Origin: Deinococcus carri | GTDB taxonomy: Bacteria; Deinococcota; Deinococci; Deinococcales; Deinococcaceae | DNA: 12,492 bases | NCBI RefSeq assembly: GCF_039545055.1 | Contig: NZ_BAABRP010000034.1 | Coordinates: 1 to 12,492, forward strand | Reading direction: 5' to 3' | Shown here: in pieces, positions 1 to 7,355 of the stretch | Numbering within the stretch: position 1 is the stretch's first letter | How the letters are laid out: each line of letters begins with the position of its first letter | Program-made: the position numbers and the translations under genes | Notes under the pieces: model-generated | What the model was told of the DNA's origin: nothing | The model's database searches: none | Seen by the model: only the letters and a program-made list of their open reading frames with translations

Positions 1-63
1 CGCAAGGTTGCCGTCACCGTTCGCTGGCCCGGTGCCAGAATCGCCCCGATCAGCAGCAGTTGA
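1..63 (+). CDS. C-terminal tail of a truncated upstream protein
   Basis: This is an open frame running in from the left edge and ending at TGA 61-63, giving the last 20 residues of a protein (RKVAVTVRWPGARIAPISSS). The alternating V-x-V-x-W pattern is what one sees at the C-terminus of some minor pilin or pseudopilin proteins (PilV/GspI type), but 20 residues are too few to assign a family. It lies 33 bp upstream of the next gene on the same strand and may share an operon with it. A 13-bp-stem hairpin at 153-183 could be its terminator. The frame is real as a stop-bounded end; the coding claim rests only on plausibility and context. Confidence 0.4.
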   Translation, partial: RKVAVTVRWPGARIAPISSS

Positions 64-96
64 ACCTGGGGCCAGACACGCCTCGAAAACACGGGT

Positions 97-414
97 GTGA
101 AAGCACCGATGATCAACGTGAACCACGAAGGCAACGACATACTGTTGACTCTGACAGGCCGCCCGGTTCTCGGGCGGCCTGTCAATGGACAAAGTCGAGC
201 TTACTGGATGTTCGACGGTTACACGTCCGACACCTTGTTTCTGCGTCTGCCCCGTTCCCCCAGCCTTGGTGACCTCGATCTGGTGGTGACCTTCGACCTC
301 GACCTGCGTCCGGAGAGCGTGCAGGTCAGCGTTCGCAGCGCCTCCAAGCCGGTCATTGACCTGTTCCGGCGTTTCACTGCTCAACTGAGCCTGCTGCTGC
401 CCCTGGAGTGCTGA
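97..414 (+). CDS. Hypothetical protein, 105 aa
   Basis: The function is not recognised. The frame opens with GTG at 97; an in-frame ATG at 109 is an alternative, and neither has a clear Shine-Dalgarno sequence. The middle (residues about 35-85) reads as alternating beta strands, and the last 20 residues form a hydrophobic amphipathic stretch. There is no signal peptide. The TGA stop (412-414) shares its A with the ATG of the next gene, so the two are translationally coupled and probably work together. Codon use looks host-like and GC-rich at third positions. A perfect 13-bp inverted repeat lies within codons 19-29, so the true start could be later (for example ATG at codon 42), with the hairpin belonging to the upstream gene. 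I am fairly sure the 3' two thirds is coding and less sure of the start. Confidence 0.55.
   Translation: MKAPMINVNHEGNDILLTLTGRPVLGRPVNGQSRAYWMFDGYTSDTLFLRLPRSPSLGDLDLVVTFDLDLRPESVQVSVRSASKPVIDLFRRFTAQLSLLLPLEC
153..183 (+). other. Perfect 13-bp inverted repeat hairpin
   Basis: GACAGGCCGCCCG (153-165) and CGGGCGGCCTGTC (171-183) are exact reverse complements around a 5-nt loop GTTCT. The shape is that of an intrinsic terminator stem, but no T-tract follows and it lies inside the open frame starting at 97. It may terminate the gene ending at 63, or it may be a small repeat captured in the coding frame, where it encodes the near-repeat GRPV-LGRPV. Confidence 0.6.
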
Positions 415-1058
415 TGAAGCCACTGGTCTGCCTGCTGTCGCTGCTGTTTTGTACTTCTGCCGCTGCCGCTACGGCGAAAATTGACTGCTCGACGCTCGTT
501 GTCGAGCCTTACTGGGCCATGTCCTACAGCAGTGTGGAGGATTTCCCCAATCCGGTGCAGAAGTTCAGGGTCGATTTCTTCGACATCAAGAAGCCCTTCG
601 ATTTCAATAATTGCGGAATCGTTGTTCATGCCGATCCCAAGGAATTCAGGATCAAGGCGAAAAGTACCGACACCCTTCTGACTGTCATGAGGCAGATAAG
701 CAGTTGGGAGTTTGACATCCTGGGCGTCACTACCGTCGCTGGAAAGACAAAACATCCGTATGCCGCCGTTCTGAGAATTGGTCTGCCCAACATCGCCAAT
801 AAAAAGGTGTCCATCACTGCCTATCCCAAAGGGACATACTTACCCAAGGACGCGCTGATGGCTGTCCGGGCGGATGGCGGCAAACTGTTGCCGGTGATCT
901 ATAACGGTACGTTCCGAGATGTCGGTGTCGATCCCAAGGTTAAGACCCTGGAATTTTACATCAAGGTGGGCAAGCCTCTTCTATGGGAGGGGATGTGTTT
1001 CAATGTCGGTAGCAGTGAAATGATCTTTTACAGGAAGATGTCCTTTCCATCGCGGTAG
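414..1058 (+). CDS. Exported hypothetical protein with Sec signal peptide, 214 aa
   Basis: The family is not recognised. The start is ATG 414, overlapping the preceding TGA by one base. TGGAG at 404-408 is a well-placed ribosome binding site, so I prefer this to the GTG at 408. Residues 1-21 form a typical Sec signal peptide: a positive start (MKP), a Leu-rich core, then SAAAATA with an A-x-A-type cleavage site. The Cys in the core is preceded by Phe and is not a proper lipobox. The mature protein is about 190 residues, beta-rich, with Cys residues near its start, middle and C-terminal end that could form disulfides outside the cytoplasm. Tight coupling to the 105-aa protein suggests a two-gene operon acting at the cell envelope. 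Confidence 0.75.
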   Translation: MKPLVCLLSLLFCTSAAAATAKIDCSTLVVEPYWAMSYSSVEDFPNPVQKFRVDFFDIKKPFDFNNCGIVVHADPKEFRIKAKSTDTLLTVMRQISSWEFDILGVTTVAGKTKHPYAAVLRIGLPNIANKKVSITAYPKGTYLPKDALMAVRADGGKLLPVIYNGTFRDVGVDPKVKTLEFYIKVGKPLLWEGMCFNVGSSEMIFYRKMSFPSR

Positions 1059-1100
1059 TCGGTTGCCCATTTCAGGCTTTCCGCAAAGCAAGGACCTTCG

Positions 1101-1638
1101 ATGACACAGCACTACAACCGTGTATACCAACATTTTCTGGGTCTGACGGACGACGGTCCTCCTTTCCAACGCCCCGACCGTCCACCTCACACCGTCCATT
1201 TGCTCGATGGCCCGCGCACCTCCGTGCGTCATCAGGTCGAGGTGCCTGGCAGATACCGCAGCGGCCCCTTGTTTGGACGCTGGGTGGGCGAGCAGATGGT
1301 CGTCAGCCATATGACGGTGGCCTCCCCCTGCGGACTGATCACCGGGGACGACGTACCTTTTGCGCTGCACGCCGACTACCTGCTGGGCTGGATGGATGCC
1401 TTGCGGTCCTTCGACTGGTCCATCGACTGGATAGGGCACTGGTTGATGACGCCAGACCGGTCCATGCCCGACCATGACGACCAACTCCGCCTCTTGCGGC
1501 AGGCTGCCGGTCTGGGTGGGTCTGGTGACTGCCGACCTCCCCGTTGTTTTCTTCGGCTGGAGGCGTTTCGACCTTCAGGCAGAGGCATTTACCTACACGC
1601 CCAGTCTCGGGGCGACTCCCGTCGTCGTGGAGTTTTAG
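1101..1638 (+). pseudogene. MPN/JAB-fold-like protein, frameshifted at about 1515
   Basis: ATG 1101 is preceded by AAGGA (1090-1094), a good ribosome binding site. Residues about 50-138 read like an MPN/JAB domain: a GPLFGR strand, a W-x-x-S-x-D segment, then GHWLMTP (112-118) aligning with the family's G-x-W-H-x-H-P. After residue 138 the open frame turns into Arg/Pro-rich sequence lasting to 1718. Skipping one G in CTGGGTGGG (1512-1520) restores a convincing continuation (VGLVTADLPVVFFGW onward) ending in VVVEF at TAG 1636-1638, for a 178-aa product. If the alignment is right, both metal-ligand histidines are replaced (Leu115, Thr117), so it would be a non-catalytic MPN protein. The frameshift could be a real mutation or a sequencing error. 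The family assignment is by pattern only. Confidence 0.55.
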
Positions 1639-1660
1639 GACTCCGACCGGAGGACGCCCT

Positions 1661-1686
1661 GCATGCGCGGGCCTGGCCCGCCATGC
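1661..1686 (+). terminator. Hairpin downstream of the MPN-like gene
   Basis: GCATG-C-GCGGGCC (1661-1673) pairs with GGCCCGC-CATGC (1675-1686) with one bulged C, 22 bases after the restored stop at 1638. No T-tract follows. It is terminator-shaped and supports the gene really ending at 1638 rather than at 1718. Confidence 0.3.
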
Positions 1687-1721
1687 CGCCGATGAAGACA
1701 GTTCTCGCGCTGGATTGACAT

Positions 1722-1727
1722 TAGCAT
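1722..1727 (+). promoter_or_regulatory. Leaderless-type -10 box for the helicase gene
   Basis: TAGCAT lies at exactly -12 to -7 relative to the A of ATG 1734, matching the TANNNT element that drives leaderless transcripts in Deinococcus. There is no Shine-Dalgarno sequence between it and the start, which fits a leaderless mRNA. No strong -35 is visible at the expected spacing. Confidence 0.45.
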
Positions 1728-1733
1728 CTCGGC

Positions 1734-3137
1734 ATGGTTTTCCCCCTGCGCCTGGACCGGGGCACGCTGGTGATGCGCGAGGTGCCTCCAGCGCTGGAGG
1801 CCCTCTTCGTGTGGGATGCACGCAGCCAGTCGTACCGCGCCCCCGGCATGCGCTACCGCGAGATCATGGAGACGGCACGGGCCGCGAATCTGGGCCTGCG
1901 CGACGAGGCGGCGGCCTTCTCGAAGCTCGATCTCAGCTTCTCACGCGACATCGAGCCGTACCGCCACCAGAAGGAGGGTCTGGCCGCCTGGAAGCGGGCC
2001 AGTCGCCGGGGAGTGGTGGTGTTGCCAACCGGAGGTGGGAAAACGCTGGTCGCGCAGCTCGCTATGCGGGACACGCCCAGGAGTACCCTCATCTGCGTGC
2101 CGACGCTGGACCTGCTGCACCAGTGGTATGCCGGTCTGCTCGCGGCCTTCCCCGACGCCAACGTGGGTGTGTTGGGGGGCGGGAGCAAGGACGACACGCC
2201 GGTCCTGGTCAGCACCTATGACTCAGCCGCCATCTATGCCGAGGACCTGGCCGGGCGGTACGGGCTGCTGATCTGTGACGAGTGCCATCACCTGCCCGCC
2301 CCCTTCAAGCGGGCCATCGCGGAGATGAGCCTGGCTCCTTACCGCCTGGGCCTCTCGGCCACCCTGGGGCGCAGTGACGGGCGGGAAGCGGACCTGGACG
2401 AGCTGCTGGGGCCGGTCGTGTACACGGCACAGCCCGAAGATTTAGCGGGGCAGAGCCTGGCGGCGTACCGCGAGGTCATCATCCGCGTGCGCCTCAGCCA
2501 GCACGAGCAGCAGCGCTACGACGAGTGCATCCGGCTCAGGAACGATTTCCTGCGGCGCTCCGGGATCAAGTTGGGGAGTCTCGACGGCTGGCGGCAATTC
2601 ATCCTGTCCAGCGGCACCCCGCAGGGCCGCGCGGCGATGCTGGCCCACCGGGAGGCGCGCGGCCTCGCCTATGGGACGGAAGGCAAATTAAGTGTACTGG
2701 AGGAGATTTTTGCCAACCACCCCGCCGAGCGTACGCTGGTCTTCAGCGACGACAACGCCACCGCGTACCGCGTCGGTCAGGCGTTCCTGGTACCGGTGAT
2801 TACCCATCAGACACCGGTGAAGGAGCGCCACAAGCTGCTGGAGCGGTTCAGGGACGGCACCTACCGCGTGCTGGCGACCAGCCGGGTGCTGAACGAGGGT
2901 GTGGATGTGCCTGAGGCATCCGTCGCGGTCGTTCTCTCCGGCACCGCCACCGAACGCGAGTACATTCAGCGGCTGGGGCGGATTCTCAGGAAGGCGCAGG
3001 ACAAGAAAGCGGTGCTGTACGAGATCATCACCGAGGGCACCAGCGAGGAGCGGGTCAGTCAGCAGCGCCGGGGTCAGTGGCAGCCGGGACAGCGGGTGGA
3101 AACCTCTGTGTGGGAGGACCTGAATGCTCCCCACTGA
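1734..3137 (+). CDS. XPB-like SF2 DNA helicase, 467 aa
   Basis: This is an ATP-dependent DNA translocase/helicase of superfamily 2, resembling archaeal and bacterial XPB. The motifs are in order: PYRHQKEG (75-82), Walker A LPTGGGKT (97-104), Walker B DECHH (182-186), motif III SAT (208-210), motif V TSRVLNEGVDVP (382-393) and motif VI QRLGRILRK (412-420). All catalytic positions look intact and the length is normal for prokaryotic XPB. Residues 1-70 precede the helicase core, as in XPB N-terminal domains. The ATG at 1734 has a leaderless-type -10 box just upstream. The gene overlaps the downstream Bax1/DUF790 gene by 14 bp; in archaea XPB works with Bax1 as a helicase-nuclease pair in repair. 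Here the partner is truncated, so the helicase may act alone or with another nuclease. Confidence 0.92.
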   Translation: MVFPLRLDRGTLVMREVPPALEALFVWDARSQSYRAPGMRYREIMETARAANLGLRDEAAAFSKLDLSFSRDIEPYRHQKEGLAAWKRASRRGVVVLPTGGGKTLVAQLAMRDTPRSTLICVPTLDLLHQWYAGLLAAFPDANVGVLGGGSKDDTPVLVSTYDSAAIYAEDLAGRYGLLICDECHHLPAPFKRAIAEMSLAPYRLGLSATLGRSDGREADLDELLGPVVYTAQPEDLAGQSLAAYREVIIRVRLSQHEQQRYDECIRLRNDFLRRSGIKLGSLDGWRQFILSSGTPQGRAAMLAHREARGLAYGTEGKLSVLEEIFANHPAERTLVFSDDNATAYRVGQAFLVPVITHQTPVKERHKLLERFRDGTYRVLATSRVLNEGVDVPEASVAVVLSGTATEREYIQRLGRILRKAQDKKAVLYEIITEGTSEERVSQQRRGQWQPGQRVETSVWEDLNAPH

Positions 3138-3378
3138 ACTGCTGATGTTCCGGGTGAAGGCGGACGTGGTCGAGCCGAAGCGCCTCAAACCCACGACGAA
3201 TAACCTCAAGCTCGCGGAGACGCTGATCCGCACCTCCGAGGACAACGTGGGGAAGCGGCGGGCCGACCTCGATGAGGATCTCCGAGCGCTGGAGGCCGGG
3301 CGGCCCGACTTCAAGGTGGTCCGGGGGTTGGCGCACCTGCTGGTGAACGGGTCCAGCACCTTAGCCTACCGGAGTTAA
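3124..3378 (+). pseudogene. Truncated Bax1/DUF790 nuclease gene, first 84 codons
   Basis: The start ATG 3124 lies inside the end of the helicase gene, with GGGAGG (3112-3117) as a ribosome binding site 6 bases upstream. The product opens with LPTELLMFRVK and continues through KLAETLI, VGKRRADLDEDL and DFKVVRGLAHLL, the conserved N-terminal pattern of DUF790/Bax1, the nuclease partner of XPB. Bax1 proteins are several hundred residues long; this frame ends at TAA 3376-3378 after 84 residues. Bases 3379-3443 in any frame show nothing resembling the rest of the family, and a leftward gene ends at 3444. The nuclease domain is therefore missing, most simply through a deletion near 3360. The surviving fragment keeps only the part before the nuclease core and is unlikely to be an active enzyme. 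Confidence 0.75.
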
Positions 3379-3443
3379 CTTGCCAGAACTGGGGAACATG
3401 ACGGGAAACGCGGGGGAGCGGCCTCCACTCCGGTCAGGCAGGA

Positions 3444-4292
3444 TCACTTCACAGCAACAGTCACCAGACCGCCCGCCTCCATGCCCAGGCTAATTTCGCG
3501 CCCGTGATACCCACCCTCGTCACGCACCACATAGGCGTTCGGTGCCACCTTTCGAACCACCGGAAGCTTGACGTCCAGCCCCTCGAACGCATCACTCAAT
3601 GTGGGCTGATAGGTGAAGGTCGGTTTGGCGTTGAGTGAACGGAAGGTGTTCACGTCTCCACCAAAATAGAAGGCTGCCAACGCATCGCCGAACTCCGCCT
3701 CGGTCCAGCCCGTTCGGGCACACAACACGCCTGGTTCTGGCTTCTTGCAGGGCAGGATCTTCCCTGGCACAGCGCGCAGGGCAGGGTTCTGACTCAGCAG
3801 CAGGCGGTAGAGAAAATGCTTGGCGACTCCATCGGCATCCAACCGGGTGTACTCCGTCGTGCCTCTGAGCCGGTCCTCGCCTTCGCGGGGAGGCGCACCG
3901 AACATGCCAGTCTCAGGATGTTGCATGAAGAGCGACAACTCGTTGTGGACGTACGTGACGGTCAGCTCCGCTGACGGCTCCTTCCGGGTCATTGTGGCGC
4001 TCAATGCCGTATCGGCATTTCCAGTGGAAATTACCGTGAAGCCCACGTCTGTTAATTGTTCGACGACGTGCTTAAAACTTTCTGTCAAGTTCTCGCTGCC
4101 ATCGAGATAGCAGGCCGAGTAGCGGTAGTCGCTGTAGCCTCCCTGGCAAGGCGTCCAGAGAAGATCGGGCACAGCCGCGACAGCGTGCTGTACCTGCTGG
4201 AATGTGGCATCAGGCAACTGTTCAGTCACAGGTTCTCCCGGCCTGCAAGAGGAAAGGCTTAAAACTGTTAGGAAAGCGAGAAAAAGACGCAT
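3444..4292 (-). CDS. Lipoprotein, 282 aa; candidate partner of the lipase effector
   Basis: I chose ATG at 4292 because GAGGG lies 4 bases upstream; a frame extension to 4316 lacks support. Residues 1-16 form a lipoprotein signal peptide (MRLFLAFLTVLSLSSC) with lipobox L-S-S-C, so the mature protein would be lipid-anchored at Cys16. The rest is soluble and not recognised. Four further cysteines (49, 61, 182, 191) are spaced as two likely disulfide pairs. The gene is 33 bp downstream of the DUF4157-lipase gene on the same strand and is very likely co-transcribed with it. By analogy with lipase effectors of other contractile systems, whose neighbours are often membrane lipoproteins that protect the producer, it may be an immunity or accessory protein. 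That role is inference; the lipoprotein call is well supported. Confidence 0.8.
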   Translation of the reverse strand: MRLFLAFLTVLSLSSCRPGEPVTEQLPDATFQQVQHAVAAVPDLLWTPCQGGYSDYRYSACYLDGSENLTESFKHVVEQLTDVGFTVISTGNADTALSATMTRKEPSAELTVTYVHNELSLFMQHPETGMFGAPPREGEDRLRGTTEYTRLDADGVAKHFLYRLLLSQNPALRAVPGKILPCKKPEPGVLCARTGWTEAEFGDALAAFYFGGDVNTFRSLNAKPTFTYQPTLSDAFEGLDVKLPVVRKVAPNAYVVRDEGGYHGREISLGMEAGGLVTVAVK

Positions 4293-4325
4293 GACACCCT
4301 CTTTTTGAAGAAGCACGGATCGACA

Positions 4326-7247
4326 TCACCGGTGTTGTGGCAGCAGCCCGAGGGCAGAGGAGTAAAGGCCATCCGCTGCAGGATGAGCGGAATACCAGAG
4401 ATCAAGCAGGTGGCGCAGTTGCATAAGACGGTTGCGGTTTTCGTCAAACACCTTCTGCGGAATATCCAGCTTGAGAAACCGCTGCTTATAGGCCAGGAAC
4501 CGCTCGTATTGGTACTCCATCTCGCGCAGCGTCGGCGCGTTATAGACACTGATGGACTGGTTGGCACTGGCCTTTATCCCGGTTCGGTACGCTTCGAGCG
4601 CCTGGTACAGCTTTGCCTCTGGCTGCTTGAGGATCACGTCGAGCATCTGGAGTGACTGCACCGTGTGGGTCACCTTAAACTGCGGGATCTGTGTACTCAA
4701 GAGGGTCAACTCCCCGATAAGCTTCCTGGGCTGGCCCATGGCCTGCACCGTCATCTTCTGCAACCGGGGCAGGATTTGTTCGAGCAGCAGGTTATAGACG
4801 ACGTTGTTCTCGTATGTCGTGCGGAACTGCGGCACGAAGAGCGAACCCGTCACGGCCTGCTTGAGTCCCTCCTTGCCTGGGGTGGTGTCGAGCGATGACG
4901 GCACCGTCCGGATCAGCGGCATGATGGCGTCAAAGCCTGCCAGTTCGTTGGGATCCTGCGAGCCGTTCTTCACCAGGTTTTGCGCCAGGGCATTCTTCGC
5001 CAACCCCTGCCCCTGCAGGTCCTGCAGCACCTCCAGCAGGATGGGCGAGTTGTGGCCATCGGACGCATCCGGGGACTCGGTCTTCTCACCCGTGTCCTTC
5101 CAGACACGCCGCCAGGTGGCACCGACGTTGATGCCCCCCGTCCCCGCCTTCCGGTCGAACTCGTACACCTGACCCGGAATTCCCTTCTCACCGGATGACG
5201 GCACCGAATCGCCCGTGACGCGGTAGTACCGCGCCTTGACCTTCTGCATGGCCGCGAGCTTCTCCACGTCGCTCTTTTTGATGTTCGCACCCTGGAAGGT
5301 GTACACCTCGCTGAAGCGGTTGGGGTTCTTCACCACCGTGATCTGCGCCAGGGCACCCCCGAGTGAGTGTCCGGTGGCAACCAGGTCGGCGCCGTAGGCT
5401 TTCAGGGCCGGTCCGATGATCTGTTTCTCGTTCGCCTCGTACTGGGAGTAGCCCGTGTGATAGGCCGCGAGGTCGGTCATGGTGTCCAGGCCGCTCTCAT
5501 TGCTCTTGGCGAACCTGGGCTCCTTGCTGGCCTGCTCGTAGGCCTTGGGGAGGAACTTGATGCCCTCGGTGCCCCGGAAGGCTACGATCGTCTTCCTACC
5601 GATCGGCTTGGGATGCCCCTTGATGGGCGTGAACACCCGCATCTGGAAGCCCCAGTAGCCGTGGATGGTGGGATGTGCCTGGTAGCCGGCAGCCTGCAGA
5701 ATGCCCTGGGCCTTCTTCCCGGCCTGGCCTGAAATCTGCTTCGCGTCGTTCAGGGACGGGTCGTTGCTGTAGACGAGGTACGCGAGCTGGTTGATAAATG
5801 CGGCATAGGTCAGCTCCTGTTCTCCACCCAGCAAGGCCAGGGTTAGCTTCGCCTTCAGAGGGGCAGGGAGCTTTTTCAATGCGGCATCCGACCAGTCCCG
5901 GCCATAGTTCTGGCTGCCCAGGGCCATGACCTTCGTCCAGAACGCTTCTGGAAGATCGTGGCTGAGGGCGGTGGTGATGACGGCCTCTCCAGAACCCGGC
6001 TTGTGCAGCGCTTCAACCAAGGCAGCCGCCGTGGGTGGAGCTGTCTTCCGCTGAACCGCTGGGGAAGAGGCGCGTTGCAACGCACCGCGAGTGGAGGCAG
6101 GGCCACTGGCCTGTGGTCCGTCAGGGGTGGCTGCTTGAGGAGAGGGGGCCAGGGAGGCCAGACGTTCCCCCATCTCCTGGGCCTGCGCCTCCAGACCGGC
6201 ATCGGGATCGAGGCCTGGCGCGACCTTGCCTTGCGCCTGCTGGACGGTATGGGTCGTCTCGTGCGCCAGCAGTTTGAGCCCACTCTCGCTGGTCGGGTCA
6301 TACCGGTTCGCCGCGAAGTAGATGTCCTGCCCACTCGTGAACGCCTCAGCCTGCACACCCGCCGCGAGCTTGGTCGCTTCCTCGTCAGTATGCACCCGTA
6401 CCCGGCTGAGGTCAGCGTTGAGGCCCGCCTCCAGATGGCGCTGCACGGCAGACGGCAGTGGTTCACCGCCTCCCTGGCGAGCCTGCACACGCTGGGTGAC
6501 CGTGCCGAGGTTCGCTTCCGTATGTCGCGCCAGGGCCTCGTCCAGTTGCCGTTGTAAGCCGAGATGCGCGACCTGAAGAGCGTGCCCGTCCCGGACCTGC
6601 GCTTCCCTCGCTTCCTGCTGGCGTTGCAGGGTGACGGCCCGCTGCACGGCGGCCTGATCCTGAGGTGTCTTCGCCACTTCCGACAGCCGGGCCTGCAGAA
6701 CGTCGCTGTCGGCCCCCTGCTGCACGGCACGCTGGAGGGCATCCAGGGCCAGCTCTGCCCGGACCGCCCCGGGGAGGTACCGGGCGTCACGGGTGAAGGC
6801 CGCCGTCACGGCCTGCTGGGCGGTGTGCGTGACCGCCTGACGCTGGAGAGCCGTCAGGACAGGGGGCGTGGGCAGGGATTTGGGAGCGCGCCGCTGGAGG
6901 ATGGCGGCGGATTCCGGGCGAAGGCCCCGCTCTGCCAGGGCCTGGCGCGAGGCCGAAACCGCCACCTCGCTCGCCTGCACCTCGCTGGCCACCCGCTGAA
7001 GAATGGCCTGCTCGGCAATGAGCAGGTCGGCGGCGGTGAGGGCTGGAGCCATTCGGGTACGCTGCACGACCGCGGACACCGAGCGCGAGTTGGTGGTCGT
7101 GAAGGGGACAGCGGGAACTGCGGACACCTGTTCTGCCATTCGGGTCAGTGCCTGTTCGACCGGCTGCCTCTGCACCTGTTGATGCAGGGTCGGCGGGGTG
7201 AAGGCAGACACGACGCTCGCGGCTTTCTTCTTGGTGTCAAAGGTCAT
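4326..7247 (-). CDS. DUF4157 (eCIS core domain) and class 3 lipase fusion, 973 aa
   Basis: The ATG at 7247 follows a strong GGAGGG ribosome binding site. Residues 1-260 are Ala/Gln-rich and helical, with 11 [V/L/T]QR tripeptides. Residues 263-337 match DUF4157: LPSAVQRHLEAGL, DLSRVRVHTD, AFTSGQDIYF, then LLAHETTHTVQQ with an HExxH motif (H329, E330, H333). A Pro/Ser/Ala-rich linker (about 365-410) leads to a class 3 lipase domain: an FRGTEG strand (557-562), nucleophile elbow GHSLGG (Ser628), and likely Asp680 (VTGDSVP) and His732 (DGHNSP) completing the triad. The last ~230 residues are unassigned. There is no signal peptide or membrane segment. DUF4157 proteins are often cargo of extracellular contractile injection systems, so a loaded phospholipase-type toxin is plausible. 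No eCIS structural genes are present in the window. Confidence 0.88.
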   Translation of the reverse strand: MTFDTKKKAASVVSAFTPPTLHQQVQRQPVEQALTRMAEQVSAVPAVPFTTTNSRSVSAVVQRTRMAPALTAADLLIAEQAILQRVASEVQASEVAVSASRQALAERGLRPESAAILQRRAPKSLPTPPVLTALQRQAVTHTAQQAVTAAFTRDARYLPGAVRAELALDALQRAVQQGADSDVLQARLSEVAKTPQDQAAVQRAVTLQRQQEAREAQVRDGHALQVAHLGLQRQLDEALARHTEANLGTVTQRVQARQGGGEPLPSAVQRHLEAGLNADLSRVRVHTDEEATKLAAGVQAEAFTSGQDIYFAANRYDPTSESGLKLLAHETTHTVQQAQGKVAPGLDPDAGLEAQAQEMGERLASLAPSPQAATPDGPQASGPASTRGALQRASSPAVQRKTAPPTAAALVEALHKPGSGEAVITTALSHDLPEAFWTKVMALGSQNYGRDWSDAALKKLPAPLKAKLTLALLGGEQELTYAAFINQLAYLVYSNDPSLNDAKQISGQAGKKAQGILQAAGYQAHPTIHGYWGFQMRVFTPIKGHPKPIGRKTIVAFRGTEGIKFLPKAYEQASKEPRFAKSNESGLDTMTDLAAYHTGYSQYEANEKQIIGPALKAYGADLVATGHSLGGALAQITVVKNPNRFSEVYTFQGANIKKSDVEKLAAMQKVKARYYRVTGDSVPSSGEKGIPGQVYEFDRKAGTGGINVGATWRRVWKDTGEKTESPDASDGHNSPILLEVLQDLQGQGLAKNALAQNLVKNGSQDPNELAGFDAIMPLIRTVPSSLDTTPGKEGLKQAVTGSLFVPQFRTTYENNVVYNLLLEQILPRLQKMTVQAMGQPRKLIGELTLLSTQIPQFKVTHTVQSLQMLDVILKQPEAKLYQALEAYRTGIKASANQSISVYNAPTLREMEYQYERFLAYKQRFLKLDIPQKVFDENRNRLMQLRHLLDLWYSAHPAADGLYSSALGLLPQHR

Positions 7248-7355
7248 CGGCGCCCTCCTGCCCCCAGCCTACCTGTCCTTCTGGCTGTGCGCGAGCGAAA
7301 GTAAGCGGTGTGGCCGAGGCTTCAGATTGGTTATCCCCACGTCCGCTACCATGCT
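7248..7355 (-). promoter_or_regulatory. Upstream region of the lipase gene, cut by the transposon end
   Basis: These 108 bases contain no gene and should hold the promoter of the leftward DUF4157-lipase gene. I see the GGAGGG ribosome binding site next to the start and an AT-richer TACTTT-like hexamer further upstream, but no convincing -35/-10 pair. The Tn3-type terminal repeat begins directly at 7356, so any control element beyond that point has been displaced. Confidence 0.35.

Noticed and set aside
1715..1720. TTGACA as a -35 box for the helicase
   Set aside because: A -10 at normal spacing would fall after the start codon. The TAGCAT at 1722-1727 fits a leaderless start better, and TTGACA here overlaps the end of a shadow frame.
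1339..1821. Minus-strand frame of 160 codons
   Set aside because: Antisense to the MPN-like gene; the composition is skewed to Pro/Arg/Ala and no domain is visible.
1544..2221. Long forward frame overlapping the MPN-like and helicase genes in another phase
   Set aside because: Its product is Arg/Pro/Gly-rich low-complexity sequence typical of a shadow frame in GC-rich DNA, and the helicase with all its motifs occupies the same bases.
3379..3443. A frameshifted continuation of Bax1 after its stop
   Set aside because: All three forward frames over these 65 bases were read and none resembles the next conserved DUF790 segment; they also contain early stops.
5958..6557. Forward 199-codon frame within the lipase gene
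   Set aside because: It is antisense to the DUF4157 coding region, which carries clear family motifs; the forward product has none.
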